Shown: positions 40,222 to 51,898, numbered from the stretch's first letter. The stretch: DNA of 64,000 nt from Symbiodinium natans (GCA_905221605.1 CAJNDS010002177.1:215001-279000); one strand, 5' to 3'. The notes: generated by a model from the sequence alone, not told the origin. Program-made: numbers and translations.

Positions 40222-43200
40222 GTACGGACACCTGATGCTCTCATCTAGGTTGGCCCAAGTTTGTTGGGTTTAAGAGGATCATCTTCAGGAATAGTTTTCA
40301 AATGGTTTTATGGGCCATCCTATCATGTGTGTTTCGCAAGCATGCGAGAGACTGGCTTTCAGCGCTGACGTTCATCGCCGGGCGGCTTCTTGTCTTCCGT
40401 ACCCGTACCACAATCAGCAATGTCACTATGATGACTAATTGACACTACATGTTCCATACCACATGCAGTTGATCTTACATTATTTTTCCATTATTTAACA
40501 TCTAATCATGACCAAAGGTTTTTGAGGTGGTTTTATTAGGGTTTCTTGGTTGTGGGTTTGGGGTGCGAGGCTCAGAGTTCCCAGGTAGGGAGGCCAGGGC
40601 CACCTTGAAGGTCTATGAACCTTACTTTGGCACACAAAACACCCCCCCAGCCCACTGGTATCGTATGATCAAATTGTCCGAAGATCGTCCCACTTGAAGG
40701 TTCATGGCTAGCATTCTTGGGGTTGTGCCTACCGTAATCGTTGTGATGCAGATACAAGGCCCGCTTATGGCCTGAGCTGCAACACCTCGGGTCACAGGCA
40801 TATTCTGCAGCTCCTACATCGCAATCAACCCCTCGATCAAGAAGTGGATGAAGGAAAAGCGACCGGCGACTTGGTACGGCCTGAAGCCGCGTCTTGAAGC
40901 CCAAAAATACCCGGAACTCACAGATCCGCAAAGAAAGCTCGAAACGTGCCAGACTCTTCCAACCCGTCCTTTGGATGCTTCTGACTCTGCAGCAATACCG
41001 CAATACCTCACGACCGTCACCCCAGACTGTAGCATAACCCCGCCCAGCGGGCAAACACACCCTGGTGCTACTTTGTGTCCTCCCCAACCCCAAACTAAGG
41101 ACCTCACTACTTTTCCTCCGGTCTAAGAAAAGCACAAGTTCAAGGCCTTATAGGTATATGTGATATGTCATGGGTCATGAGCTATGACATGGGTTCTGAT
41201 GAGAGAGAGTGTGGGTTAGAGCTTCCGAAGCCCAGAAGCTTAAACCAGACGATAGGTGCGGGAGGCAGCTGCACTCTGCCAGCCGGCCTGCATGTACCCA
41301 CTACAGGCTGTGGGATTTTCGAATATGCCGAGCGAGACGTGGAGATGGCCCTAACCCGACAAGCCCTTCACAAATGAAACCTACAAATCCTCGGCTCAAA
41401 ACCCTGCAAACCCTACAAAATCCACAAATCCCCATAGAACACCTAATGAAACCCTCAGCCGCTAGCCGCCAAACCCCCTAAACCCTACACCCTAAACCCT
41501 TTTTTCCTCATAAGGCTCCTTACCTGCTCCTTAAGGAACTCTCCGACGGCGCTGCGACAGTCGTGGCCTCCGTGGCGCAGCTTTAACTCATGCTCTCTGG
41601 GATGCTTAATAGGGACTGTAGTACCCCCTTTTATCATCCCCATTAAGGACGATTAGTAGAATGGGGAACATCCCAAGATGTTCATGCCACACCTTGGCAG
41701 TTCGCAGAAGAACAGTTGCCCCCTCCAGTTCGCGGCGTCAACGAATTCCACCTTGCACACGTGCTCACGGACCCATGCAGGGGTAAGCTGGATTCGGAAC
41801 TTCTCAGATATGGTCGCCCTAGAGCCCTGAACACAGCCCTGAACGGGAAATGATTGAACACATGCCGATGCAGAAATGCGCCAGAATCCTACAGTCGGTT
41901 TGCCGAACCCGTGCCCTTTCGCATTCTTTAGATGTGGGAATATGCCTTCATTGACTCAAGCATGTTTTTGCACTCGACAGCACATAGGTTTTCGAGACGG
42001 TATCGTGTTATCGGATTTGCCTTTTGGCTTGGAACGTGGATGCCTTGGAAAATCTTGGAAATGAGTTTCGCTCAGCTTGCTCAAGGGAGATGAATGTTCA
42101 ACCCGGGTAGTCAGGCAGACACACTCGCCTATACCACATTGATCATATGGTGCGAAAACCATTGAAAAATGCACTTGCCCCACCAAAGCTGAAACGCAGC
42201 TCCCTCACTTCCGGCGAAGACCTCGAGATTAGAATTGAGCCGCTGGCCCACACTAGGCTACATCTGATACCGCCGTACATTCCGAATTCAACTCTGCGCC
42301 CTAGACGTATGAACCTTGCACCTTTCACGCCATGAACGCGCCAGGGTTTCAGAACATCGTTTTGCTGAAGTCGGCCGAATCCCCAAATTCTTCTAGAACT
42401 CACTGCGAGGAAGCTCAGGTGAGGCTCATGTTCCTTTTCGGGGCCTTGGGTTCTTGCAGAAAGCTAGCCAAGAGAAAGAGGAGGCTCTCGTAGTATGGTT
42501 GCTGAGGGTTTACCCCCTTCTAACCTGTAGGTGGCCTCCGGGTCCTTGGGCGCTGCACTTTCCCATCCTGCGGACACACTGAAGACGCGGCTGCAAGCGG
42601 GAGTGGCTCGGTGGGGGTTTCTTAGGGGTTCCCTGGCTCTGCTCGGCTCACTGAAGTTGGACCTTGGAGAGAGAGGCTTGACTAGTTACTATAGTTCAAT
42701 ATTAGGGTCCCGATTCGGGGACCGTTTCAAAGGGAACACTGGAGAACTTGTAGTTTGTAGTTTGCGATGACATGCGCTTGGCAAACACACCCTCAAGCAG
42801 AACTACGCAGATTCACATAGGACTTGGGTTGGATGCACTTGGAACGCAACACACAAGCCCCGGAATTCCTCACTTTGTTAAGCGTACACATGAAGTTTCA
42901 GTTGCCGTATGGAGGCCACCGCAAAGTTGAAGCATAGACCTTTATAAAGCCCCTCCCCAAGGCGCTGCCGCTTCGTGCGGGTGAAGCTGCGGAGGTCTCT
43001 TCCCTCGAAGGGTCCAGGGTCGAGGGTTTAGGGTTTAGGGTTTACGGTTTAGGGGTTTGTCTTGTGGGTTCTTGAACATGAAGGGTCCTCCTGTTACGCA
43101 TGTAAAGGGTATCGCTTAACTCTCTTTTCATAAGCAGCCCATATGGGTTCAAGTGTTGGATTTCAGGCTTGTGGGCGTTCACGGTAGAGTCGAGGGTAGA

Positions 43201-43444
43201 TGGCAGCCATTCTGTCGCACGACCCGAAGCGGTCGCCCACCTATCCTGTCCATCCTCTCTTAATGATTGAACCCTGGAGAGCGAAAGCCCCCAACCCTAA
43301 ACCCTAAAACCCAAAAACCCTGAACCCTAAACCCTAAACCCTAAACCCTAAACCACCTGAACCCTGATAACGTCAGCCGCAAGAATGAGGCCACGCGGAT
43401 CCGGGGACCTTGGCAAGCCCTGCAGGAGCGAGACTTCCTTTTCG
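40154..43444 (+). CDS. Mitochondrial carrier family protein, partial gene
   Basis: Exons: 40154-40221, 40798-40873, 41536-41580, 42531-42610, 43377-43444. They read KVIAQNGVLGLYRGYSMGAT, REGIFCSSYIAINPSIKKWM, LSDGAATVVASVAQ, VASGSLGAALSHPADTLKTR and RIRGPWQALQERDFLFG. The GLYRGY motif and the PxDxxKxRLQ signature (HPADTLKTRLQ) identify the SLC25-type carrier family, which moves metabolites across the inner mitochondrial membrane in three two-helix repeats. Junctions 1-2 and 4-5 close in phase; 2-3 does not, so an exon or boundary there is missing. The first and third repeats are not found, so start and stop are unknown and the substrate cannot be inferred. The last donor would be GA. Confidence 0.72.
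40798..40873 (+). CDS. Carrier exon 2, helix IFCSSYIAINPSIKKWM
   Basis: GTCACAG acceptor; ends at GTACGG. Phase joins exon 1 to give MGATREGIFCSSYIAI. The aromatic YxxxxxxxKKW helix end is typical. Confidence 0.65.
41536..41580 (+). CDS. Carrier exon 3
   Basis: Reads ELSDGAATVVASVAQ, similar to the start of a carrier's odd-numbered helix. Both boundaries are weak. Confidence 0.35.
41598..41676. mobile_element. Hairpin family 1 copy in a carrier intron
   Basis: Ends TGGGATGCTTAATAGGG and GGGGAACATCCCAA with CCCCATTAAGGAC inside; lies 17 bp after carrier exon 3. Confidence 0.72.
42531..42610 (+). CDS. Carrier exon 4 with PxDxxK signature
   Basis: CCTGTAG acceptor and GTGGGG donor. VASGSLGAALSHPADTLKTR, then LQAGVA, contains the family signature in full. 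Confidence 0.78.
43295..43358. repeat. CCCTAAA array before carrier exon 5
   Basis: Seven units with CCCAAAA and CCCTGAA variants, ending about 20 bp before the acceptor. Confidence 0.92.
43377..43444 (+). CDS. Carrier exon 5
   Basis: AACGTCAG acceptor; phase-consistent with exon 4 to give GVARRKNEATRIRGPWQALQ. Fits the loop between signature and GLYRG-like motif (ERDFLFG). Probable GA donor. Confidence 0.5.
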
Positions 43445-43878
43445 GATGCTAATGTTCTAGCGCCTGCAAAGCCTGTAATGCCTAGAAAACCTTAGGCTCC
43501 TAGACCCTACAGAGTCCCCAAACCCTAAACCCCGAAAGGTTTCCTTGTCGACCATAAGTTTGAAGCCCCTAAACCTAAAGCCCTGAAGCCCATACATCCC
43601 GTGAATCTTCAAACCCTAAAGTCCTCGAGTCCAAAAGCCCCTAAACTGCAAAGGATCCATTCTGCAGCCCCCCTCCCCCCCGCAAGGCGCGCAAATGCGC
43701 AAATCAGGAGAGTAGCGACACTCATCACCTTAAGAGTGTATGAAGGTGAATACCTGGGATTCAGCAGGTGTTTCTTGTGGACTCAGGTGTTTCTTGTGAA
43801 CTCACACTGGCTTTGGAGAGCCTTCGTTCGTGCCCAGGGTGTCGGGTGGGCGTACGCAAGCTTATATGAACAGTGATC

Positions 43879-43943
43879 AATAGGGATTATAGTACCCCCG
43901 TATTATAAATACTATGAGGCCTATGTTAATTGAGGACGCTTAG
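43879..43943. mobile_element. Hairpin family 1 fragment
   Basis: AATAGGGATTATAGTACCCC, then TATTATAAATACTATG and TTAATTGAGGACGCTTAG match the inner part of the 6647 copy. Outer ends are absent. Confidence 0.5.
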
Positions 43944-45487
43944 CCTCCAGCCTTTGTGTCAGTTTGCGCGTCTGTGAACAAGTGCTTCATCTCAAAAGGA
44001 CGGCCACTGCTGACAGCCTCGGCAACCCAGATACCGCCACACCCTGAACTCCAAACCTTAACGCCTAGACGGAAGCTTCAGTGCACCCTAAAAGCTGCAG
44101 TACGCCGGTGACTGCAGCTCGGTACAAGAGCCCCAAACCCCCCAAGATCCCCAATCCCAACCCACATTTCTTTGTACAACCCTAAGCCAGGACCTTCGCT
44201 TGAAGGGCAACCTTTGGTCCCAATGCTATGCAGGCAGGGTGCTGGCTGAGGGTTGGCACTCACTTGGGGGTTGCTTCTTTAGGGGGAGCCTGCGACACTT
44301 GAGGCATAGAGGGGGACCCTAATGCCGGGAAACTCCCTTCAGGTCCGGGCCAAGTTGCAGACCTACAGGAGAAAGCCTCGGCTATCTTGAGGCTTGAGAA
44401 CCCTGAACCCTTTTAGCCCTAAGCCCTGGCATCCCTGATCCATCTTGAGAGTTGCTTGGTGTGCCGGGGGGCTTGCGGGGGAGTGCGGGCCAGCCATCCC
44501 GCAACCCTAAACACTGAACCCCAAGCTTTATGAGTTCAGGGTTCAGGGCTTAGGGTTATAAGGGCTTATACCGAATCCCGAATTTAGGTAGCACCTGGCC
44601 ATGTGCAGGCTTCTCCCCACGACTCTTTCGCCTGGTCTGCTGCACTTACATCTACAGCTGGAGCCTTGGGAAACTAAGCAGGCAACGCAGGGATTGGCGT
44701 TTAGGCGTTTGTGGGGTTTTGGGTTCCCTCCCCCAAAAAGCCATAGCAAAAATCTAGGTCGAGGGAAGGACCAGCCCACCCCAGTACGGCCACAGGCCAT
44801 GTCAGTTGACTTAAGTAGGGTCCTTTTATACCCCCCCCCTCCCACTGCCCCCCCCCACCCTCCTAATAAGGAGGCAGCAACAAAGAGTCCTGTTTTTGGA
44901 ACCACCGATGTACCAACGATTGCACGATGCCCAATGATGCCCAACAATACCAACAGGGTTGGTTGCATTAACACCAAACCGCCCGCAAGTAAAGCAATAT
45001 GAATGCCAGAATAATGCTGAGTGTCTGCTGCAATTTTGCAGTAAGCTTTCGGCATGTTTCCGCATGTTTTCAGAGACCGAAGATACCACCTCTGTGAGTA
45101 ATTAACCCTGCTTTCACAAAGGTCTAAGCGCCAAAAAAAAAACTGTTCGCTAGTTGTTCGCCTGTTTGGAGCGCGTGGCAGCCCACCAGTTCCTGAAAAA
45201 GAGGCCCTTTCTAGGGCTGACTACGACAAGTATATGGCCTAATCGCCATGCCTGGCAGGGATTTATGGAAAGCAGGCCTTGGGTGCCCAAAAAGGGCTTA
45301 TCGGGTTTAGGGTTTAGGGTTTTCGTAAACCCTTATAAACCCTATAGGGCTTATAGGGATGACATGGGGTTTGCAGGATGTACTTAAGCTACACAGGGTT
45401 TGAGGGCTGGTTTGTGCGGCTTTGTGGTCTGCCTGGGGTGATGAGAAGCCCTACACTCACCTGCGTGGCTGCTCCCACCGAAAAGCC

Positions 45488-45580
45488 TCCTAAACCCTAA
45501 ACCCTAAACCCTAAACCCTAAACCCTAAACCCTAAACCCTAAACCCTAAACCCTAAACCCTAAACCCTAAACCCTAAACC
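45488..45580. repeat. CCCTAAA array
   Basis: Thirteen perfect units ending at the acceptor of the exon at 45583. Confidence 0.97.
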
Positions 45581-45582
45581 AG

Positions 45583-45636
45583 GCACGCTGACGGATGCTT
45601 GCGAGGCATTCTGCCGATCCAACGCTGCGCACCCAG
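45583..45636 (+). CDS. Short exon bracketed by telomeric arrays
   Basis: CCAG acceptor formed at the end of a CCCTAAA array, GTGATG donor, and a TTTAGGG array from 45690. Reads TLTDACEAFCRSNAAHP. It may belong to the gene ending at 47371. Confidence 0.45.
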
Positions 45637-45689
45637 GTGATGGATCTGCCCTTAACCTATATCCAGTCTGGGAATTATTTATTATTTTC

Positions 45690-45738
45690 GGTTTAGGGTT
45701 TAGGGTTTAGGGTTTAGGGTTTAGGGTTTAGGGTTTGT
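45690..45738. repeat. TTTAGGG array
   Basis: Seven perfect units. Confidence 0.97.
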
Positions 45739-46300
45739 TTTTACAGAAACCCACGAGGATATTAAACATATTATTTTTAGGTTTTGTTGAGGTTCTAAGG
45801 GGAGTATAGTAAACCCGAAACCTTTTCAACTCCAAGTCAACCCTACAGCTCCAGCGCTAGCTCCCTCAATCCTGCCCCATGGTGACCCTCGTTTCGGTGG
45901 CTGCCGTTGCTGCGCAATCATGGTTCCAAGCTGCCGGTGGCAGGGTTGGGGATGGGGGCTTGGGGTCAAGAGTATGAACACAGAGTTCTTACTTCCGCGC
46001 GTCAATATTTCTAGGATCACGGCCCAGTTCTTTCCATTCAGCTGAGGCCAGAAGCCTTCAGGCAGTTGTGCCATGATCTTCTATACTTGACGACCCTATG
46101 CCCTGCAACCCACAGCTATAAGATACATCACCGTAGAAGACCCCCCCCCTGAACCTACAAAATAACTATACTGATAATGAGAACACTAGTAGTAGTAATA
46201 GTAGTCCTCAGGCAGAATTCGAACTCCGTAGCCGTAACAAGCAACCCAAAGGCCCTATATCCTGAACACCAAACCCAGCAAACCCCTTTACCTCAGGGAA

Positions 46301-46391
46301 ACTTGGAAGTAACTTGAATCTTTTGGGTACTATCATTCCTAAGAAGCAGCAAGACTTAGAGTTTTTGCTAGGGATTCCAAGTTCAGCATAG
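46301..46391. mobile_element. Short dispersed repeat, family E copy 2
   Basis: ACTTGGAAGTAACTTGAATC, then GGGTACTATCATTCCTAAGA and GGGATTCCAAGTTCAGCATA match copy 1 at 2966. A weaker third trace is at 50413-50444. Confidence 0.7.
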
Positions 46392-46414
46392 TTCCCAAGC
46401 TCCGAAAAGAGCTG

Positions 46415-46566
46415 CTTAAAGGTTCACGGTACTTACTAACCAATTATAACTGTACTTATAGCCCTACTTATAATACCCCTAAAAGGCCTTATAGGGGTTC
46501 TCCCAATTATAAGTAGGGTTATAAGCCCAGTTCTAAGTGGTTAGTAAGTACCATGAACCTCCAAGT
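46415..46566. mobile_element. Hairpin element family 3, copy 2
   Basis: About 60 bp of near-perfect inverted repeat. Left arm GGTTCACGGTACTTACTAAC pairs with GTTAGTAAGTACCATGAACC; inner CCCTACTTATAA pairs with TTATAAGTAGGG. Longer than copy 1 by about 25 bp. Confidence 0.87.
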
Positions 46567-46654
46567 GGGCTCAGGCTGGCCTCACCCTACGCGGCCAACT
46601 CCAACTCTCAGTGGAGCCACTCTCGTGAAGAACGCCCTACTAGGACGCCAAGGG

Positions 46655-46730
46655 TTAGGGTTTAGGGTTTAGGGTTTAGGGTTTAGGGTTCAGGGTTTAG
46701 GGTTTAGGGTTTAGGGTTTAGGGTTTTAGG
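46655..46730. repeat. TTTAGGG array
   Basis: Ten units, one TTCAGGG. Confidence 0.95.
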
Positions 46731-47060
46731 AAGGGTGCAGAGCTTTAGTGTTTCAGGGTTTTGGGTCTGCTCTACCCTGGTTCCTTACTTTGGTAGCTGT
46801 AGTTAAGGGACTACTAAGCCATGATACGTCAAACCCAATCCAGGGCCTTCAGTTCTTCTCACATACTTGCAGTGTGCTCCTTGCAAGTACCCCACGAAGA
46901 ACCCTAATCTCCAAGATGCGGAATTGTAGCCCAGAATGAGAGTCGACAGGCTTTGAAGGCCGCTGCTTGCTTTAAGGGAAGTGTGGGTACTGTTGTCGCG
47001 TTTTTTTTGTGAGACACCTTTGAGACTTCTTGCTTCCGACTGTGGCGTGCTTGTTTCCAG

Positions 47061-47371
47061 GGGAGCAGAACATCCGTGAAGCATATCCATTGCCCGGATG
47101 TCCGCGCGACACAGCCGACAAGCTGGATACTCTAGAGTCAGATCCCTTCAGCCGAACCCGCAAGGCCCTTAGCATCAGGGTCTTTCGAAACTTCACCCTT
47201 CCTGGCCAGGAACTTCGGAACGCGCCGCGAAGTTTTGCTGAGTATTTGACAAAATATCTGAGGCAACAATACTTGCTCTTGGAGCTGAGCTTCGAACAGC
47301 TGGAAGCAAGCTACATTGTACATTTGCCTCGTCACGTGGCACTGGGCCGCCGGCAGATTGTAGTTATGTAG
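47061..47371 (+). CDS. Terminal exon of unknown protein, 103 codons
   Basis: TTTCCAG acceptor, open to TAG 47369-47371. Reads NIREAYPLPGCPRDTADKLD, then TRKALSIRVFRNFTLPGQEL and FAEYLTKYLRQQYLLLELSF. Continuous globular texture and length make this a real exon. The next bases are an AT microsatellite, suggesting the 3' end. No family recognised. Upstream exon may be 45583-45636. Confidence 0.55.
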
Positions 47372-48456
47372 CGGTACACACACATACGGAATATATATAT
47401 ATATATATATGTCCATATACATATATATACATGTATAAATATATATATATATATACTTATAATTATAAACATATAGTAAAATGCAAGATTGCACGTATAC
47501 ACACGATTTATATATAGCGTATAAAATTCGATATAGATGTATCATATCTCTATTATGCAACATATGATGTACACTAGAAGACAAACAATGTATATGGTAT
47601 AGCATATAAAACATTGGGTGGGTTAAGACTTAAGATGGTGTAAGGCAAGGTTCCAGCAGATGGGAGACTTCTTATGAAGCTTTACTGTAGCTGGCCCAGA
47701 GAATGCGAGGAGTTTTCGCAGCCGTTGCAATTCGAAGGGATTCCGTGAATGCCTCCAAGGCACCTTTAGACACCCCCTGAAGCAGAGAAAACCGGATGCG
47801 GGGTTTAGGGTTTGGGGTTTATGGTGTCTCTTCATGACTCCATCTCTAGCATAGGAGGAGGGTGGTTGAGATTGCAAGTATAAGAACGCCAGTGAATTGG
47901 GAGATGCGGATGCAGCTTCTAAGCCCGACCTCCTAAAATCCCGCAAATGCCCTCGAGGGCCCGGGGTGCAAAGAGCCCGAAGCCCCAAACCCTTGCGTGG
48001 CAATCTGGGATCTCTCCGGCCAGTGATCTCGGGATGCCATAGAAGCCTCTGTACATTATCCGGACAGATCAAAAGGGACTCCGCGGGTCTGGCGCCCGGG
48101 TCGCATGGCCTCTTAGTTAGATAACCTGAGAGACCTCACATCATTTGTTTGTGTAAAATATATGGGGACTTGTTAGTTATGATGACTATTATACATTATG
48201 ATTCTGGTTGTTACTATTGTATGAATATGTAAATAAGCATATCTATATATATATATGCGCACACATAGTCTTTGGGGGTCCTTTCGCACTGAAAATGGAA
48301 TGAAATCCTCACCAGGTCACCAACCCCGCGCTATGAACCCAAACGTCTCTGCAATGAGTTCTGGATCTATGATGTCAGATGGTGCATTGTGGGTCATGCG
48401 GCCACCTGTTTTCTAACCGAGCTGACTTCGAAGCTAGCTGCTCGCCCTGCTCCTAG
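47372..48456. other. AT-rich microsatellites and unassigned sequence
   Basis: (AT)n tracts at 47392-47411 and 47438-47455 within an AT-rich region to about 47620. Frames at 47623-48124 are open on both strands without recognisable content. Confidence 0.5.
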
Positions 48457-49948
48457 ACCCACTGGCCGAGACCCTGCGTCAGAGTCGTGACCGTGAAGTG
48501 TCCGGAACAGAGCAAGGTGCATGTTTTTCTTGGTGCCCCCGGCAGCACACAGGCATCAGTCATACAAAGCCGAAGGTGCTGAACTCCTGAGGGCAGCCTG
48601 GTATGAGCTTTCAGCGTGTCAAAGTTGACGGACTGGGACTCCACGTTTGGATTAATGTCTTATGGAACATCAATCTAGTAAATATCAACTTCTTCGCAAG
48701 CTTGCAAACTCTGGCTCTACGCCAACAGCTTCATTCCTTCGTACTTGGGGCCGGCCACCCTGTTCCCCCTTATCCTAAGAGTCCTTAATAGGGCTTAATG
48801 GGGATTATAATTGGGGGTACCATAAATCCCTATTATGGACTGTTGGGAAAAGCGGGGACATCCCAACCTTATAGCCTGAACGAATGCAGTGATGCTTATG
48901 CAAATGTGACGCCAGCGCACCGCCCACCGAACCTTCAGAGTGAGTTGAGGTTGCTCTGCAGCCCACCCTAGTGAGGCAACATGTAGACCATGGAGCTGGG
49001 CAAGCGGCTTGTCAAAACACAAGTCTGTCACGGGTTTTCGCGGCTCAACTTGCAGACTTCTACACGGGGCTGGTAGGTATGGATTTCTAGCATCTTCCTC
49101 AGTCACACTTTAGGGCACCCCGGGGGCCCATGATTTTGAATCTCGCAGGTTGCAGGCTTCATGACAGATGCACGTGCTGCCGGGTGCACGTTGGCCACGG
49201 AAGCCAGATCTCGGCTGAGTTGTAGCTGAGAGCCCAGTGTGGAAGTGCCCCATTGCAGGACGGCATCGGTTCCGCCCAGCACTGGGGACCCACAATTACT
49301 CTTGCGGCTTATGTCGGGCGGGTGGTGCTCACAGCAGCTATGAGTGCTGTAGCATTGGCTCGTCTGCCAGGATGGGCCTACTACTGATAATCCTCATAAT
49401 CATCACTGAAGCGTTTACAAGACTATATGCAGGCTATATGCAGAGGTTATGGATTCTTTCCATGCTTTGCCGAACCTGAGTCGGTGTGCTGAGATGCTGG
49501 CTTCCAAGCCAAGGAAACCATTGGCTGCCGCTGCATGTAAAGGCATGGCTTTCAGGAGCTGCATAGCGCGGTGACGGAAAGAGATGTCGGATACGTCGCC
49601 TCCAGACATGGTAGTTGCGACATGTCATTTGCCATGCCACAATGGCGGGGGCAGCTTGGGAAAACGGCGCAAGCGCCCCATCATCGCCACCACCGTCATC
49701 GACAGAAACTCATACGATATGAAAGCAAATGTCTACATCATTTCAATACTCAATATTTGTTGTATGCTCCCTGCCTTGGCATGACACCCCGAAAATTTTC
49801 GCAGGCCAGGAATTGCTGGTCGTCATCTTTTGCCAGTGGGAATCGTGGACAGGCGAATTCCCTCCAGCGGAACTTAGCATTTCTTGCGATGATCTCGAAG
49901 CTATCAGCTAGTGGTGTGCTTCATGTCTGGAGTTCAGGTTCCTCTTGA
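48457..49948 (+). CDS. Small six-exon membrane protein gene, unknown
   Basis: Join 48457-48516, 49056-49072, 49259-49370, 49444-49570, 49655-49724, 49805-49948. All phases close and the frame ends at TGA 49946-49948 (about 176 residues; first exon missing). Text: PLAETLRQSRDREVSGTEQ, DFYTGL, DGIGSAQHWGPTITLAAYVG, RVVLTAAMSAVALARLP, EVMDSFHALPNLSRCAEMLA, then LGKRRKRPIIATTVIDRN. One hydrophobic helix (TITLAAYVG...AVALA) is followed by a basic KRRKR patch. Donors: GT, GT, GA (49371), GT, GC (49725), all with AG acceptors. Exon 2 is only 17 nt. The last exon has a second open frame (QELLVVIFCQWESWTGEFPP, stop 49911) if the junction shifts by one base. No known family recognised. Confidence 0.5.
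48758..48866. mobile_element. Hairpin family 1 copy in first intron of 48457 gene
   Basis: Arms TTCCCCCTTATCCTAAGAGT and TATGGACTGTTGGGAAAAGC, with ATTATAATTGGGGGTACCAT between; right end GGGGACATCCCAAC. Confidence 0.77.
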
Positions 49949-51898
49949 CCCGCATCAGTAGAGGGATGGGGATACAGCTGAGGGTTTTGGTTTACCACAG
50001 GGTTCGGATGCGCCCCTTGTCACCGTAATGAGCCGACTTGCCTTGCAAGTCGTTCCGAATTACAGGCCTTCCCATGTCCATGCAAGGCCCACTGAAATAC
50101 CCCAGTACTGCGCATTTGTAACGCAAACTTCTGCTACTGCCTTTCTCGCTTGAAACCAGAAGCGGAGGGTCAGTGGCTGCGTCAGCGCTATATTCTTTCA
50201 ATGTATCTGAAGGTCCGGGCACCGAGCCCCTTGTAACCCTGTAGCCTCTAATCCTTACAAGCCCTAGGGCCCTATGAGGCCCCATAAAACCCATAAGTCG
50301 CCCTATGAACCCTCCAACATCCAACCCTAGAAACGATCAGGTCAGCCCTCTGTGTCTTAAACTCTAAACTATACTCTAAAGCTCTAAGCTCATCTTAGCA
50401 GCTGAGTAGGTAACCTTGAACCTTTTGGGGCATCTATAATCCTACCAAAGGAGAAAGCTTAACCTTTTTTGGCCCAGGGTACTCAACAACTAGGTCATGA
50501 ATCCTAGAACTCTAAACCCTAAACCCTCAAACCCTAAACCCTAAAACTGTACGCTAAAGCCCTTTAAACTCCTTCATCCCTGGAAACGATATGACGTTTG
50601 TTTTTTTTTTCGGTGCTGGGACCTGTGCGGCCGGTGCTCAGAGCGACTCTGACGCTGCCTCCCTGGCTCTGCGGGTGGATCCAGACGGGGGGCTTCCAGG
50701 GATTTTTAGGGTTTAGGGTTTAGGGTTTCGGGTTTAGGGGCTATGAGGGGCTATATTAGGGGCTATTAGGGTTTAGGGGTCAATTGGGGGGTAGTAGGGG
50801 TTTTTAGGGGCTATTAGGGTTTAGGGGCTATTAGGGGTTTAGGGGGCTTCCAGGGCTTTTTGGGGGCTATTCGGGTTTAGGGGTTTAGGAGTTTAATGAG
50901 GGGTTTAGGGCTATTAGGGTTTGGGGGTTTAGTTTTAGGGGTTTAGGGTTTAGGTGTTTAGGGGTTTATTCCTTCAACGCAGCACACACAGAACCTGCAA
51001 CCAACTGAAGTTTCAGTTAAGTTCTTCAGTGCTTTCGCTAGAGCTCTGCCTGAAAAGCAGTGGGGTCAGGTTGCATGGAGAACGATGGCGTGGTAATCCT
51101 CTTGTCGCTTTAGTCCCCGTTATGGTTGAGTTGACGGGGTGCCTGTTGATCATGCATCCGCCTTCTGAGCCGGCAAATACTTGCGACGAGCTGCTCACAG
51201 ATCCGCTGGCAGCAAAGATCGGGAGCTGGGAGCTGGGCCTGTGACCTGATTGAGCCTAGAAGCCCTATCGACCCCGCCTAGTTCCTCCCTTGCCCGCTCG
51301 GGAGCAACAGCCTTCTAACGTGGTGGGTTCCGAGGCACGAAGAGGGGTATCTTTCGCCATGAGGACGCTACGAGGTGAAGGCTTTCTTGAGTCCACAGGG
51401 ATTTGCCGTAGATTGCACAGGCAGCTGCGCGCGAACTTGCATGTTCTTGCTGCTGGCTGGCACCTTCCAGAGTAAATTCCTGCAGTTGCATCTACGAGCA
51501 CAATCCTTGACGTGACAATCTGGCGAAGTCAGAGCAATTTTTGAGAGCATCCGAGGAGCATCCTTCCACTTCCTTCATCTTTCACGTAACTCTGCCTGGA
51601 CAGCGCAGTTTTTGAGAAGCTAGTCCGAGCAGTCCTGGCAACACGGTGCAGGCATCGTCGGCTGAAGTGGGCAGCTACCGGTTACTTTGCCTTCAAGAGT
51701 TGTCGAAGGATTCTGGTCGAATAGTCTAAAACTTTGAAGCATTACGGGGGCAGGATGGGGCTAGGCAGCAGGATCGGTGTTTGGGGGTTTGCGCTGCGCT
51801 ATGGCATGGCTTTCGCGCAATGGCCTCAAGCCCAATTTTGTAACTAAAAGGTAAGGAGCACGTGACGCACGCTTTTTGTGCGTAAAAATTAGGCTTTT
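49949..51898. other. Gene-poor stretch
   Basis: No supported exon; an open frame at 50954-51244 has no recognisable content. Degenerate TTTAGGG/CTATTAGGG words fill 50700-50965 and a family E trace lies at 50413-50444. Confidence 0.45.
50700..50965. repeat. Degenerate TTTAGGG/CTATTAGGG array
   Basis: Mixture of TTTAGGG, TTTAGGGG and GGGGCTATTAGGG units, more decayed than other arrays. Confidence 0.85.

Larger units (their letters stand above)
43445..45582. other. Gene-poor stretch
   Basis: A possible small terminal exon at 44343-44393 reads VRAKLQTYRRKPRLS. Otherwise only the family 1 fragment at 43879-43943 and C-tracts near 44830 and 44850 are evident. Confidence 0.4.
45739..47060. other. 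Intron or intergenic stretch
   Basis: No supported exon. Holds a family E and a family 3 element side by side (46301-46391, 46415-46566) and a TTTAGGG array (46655-46730). Confidence 0.45.

Noticed and set aside
40572-41135. 187-codon minus-strand ORF
   Set aside because: It is antisense to carrier exon 2, which has family motifs.
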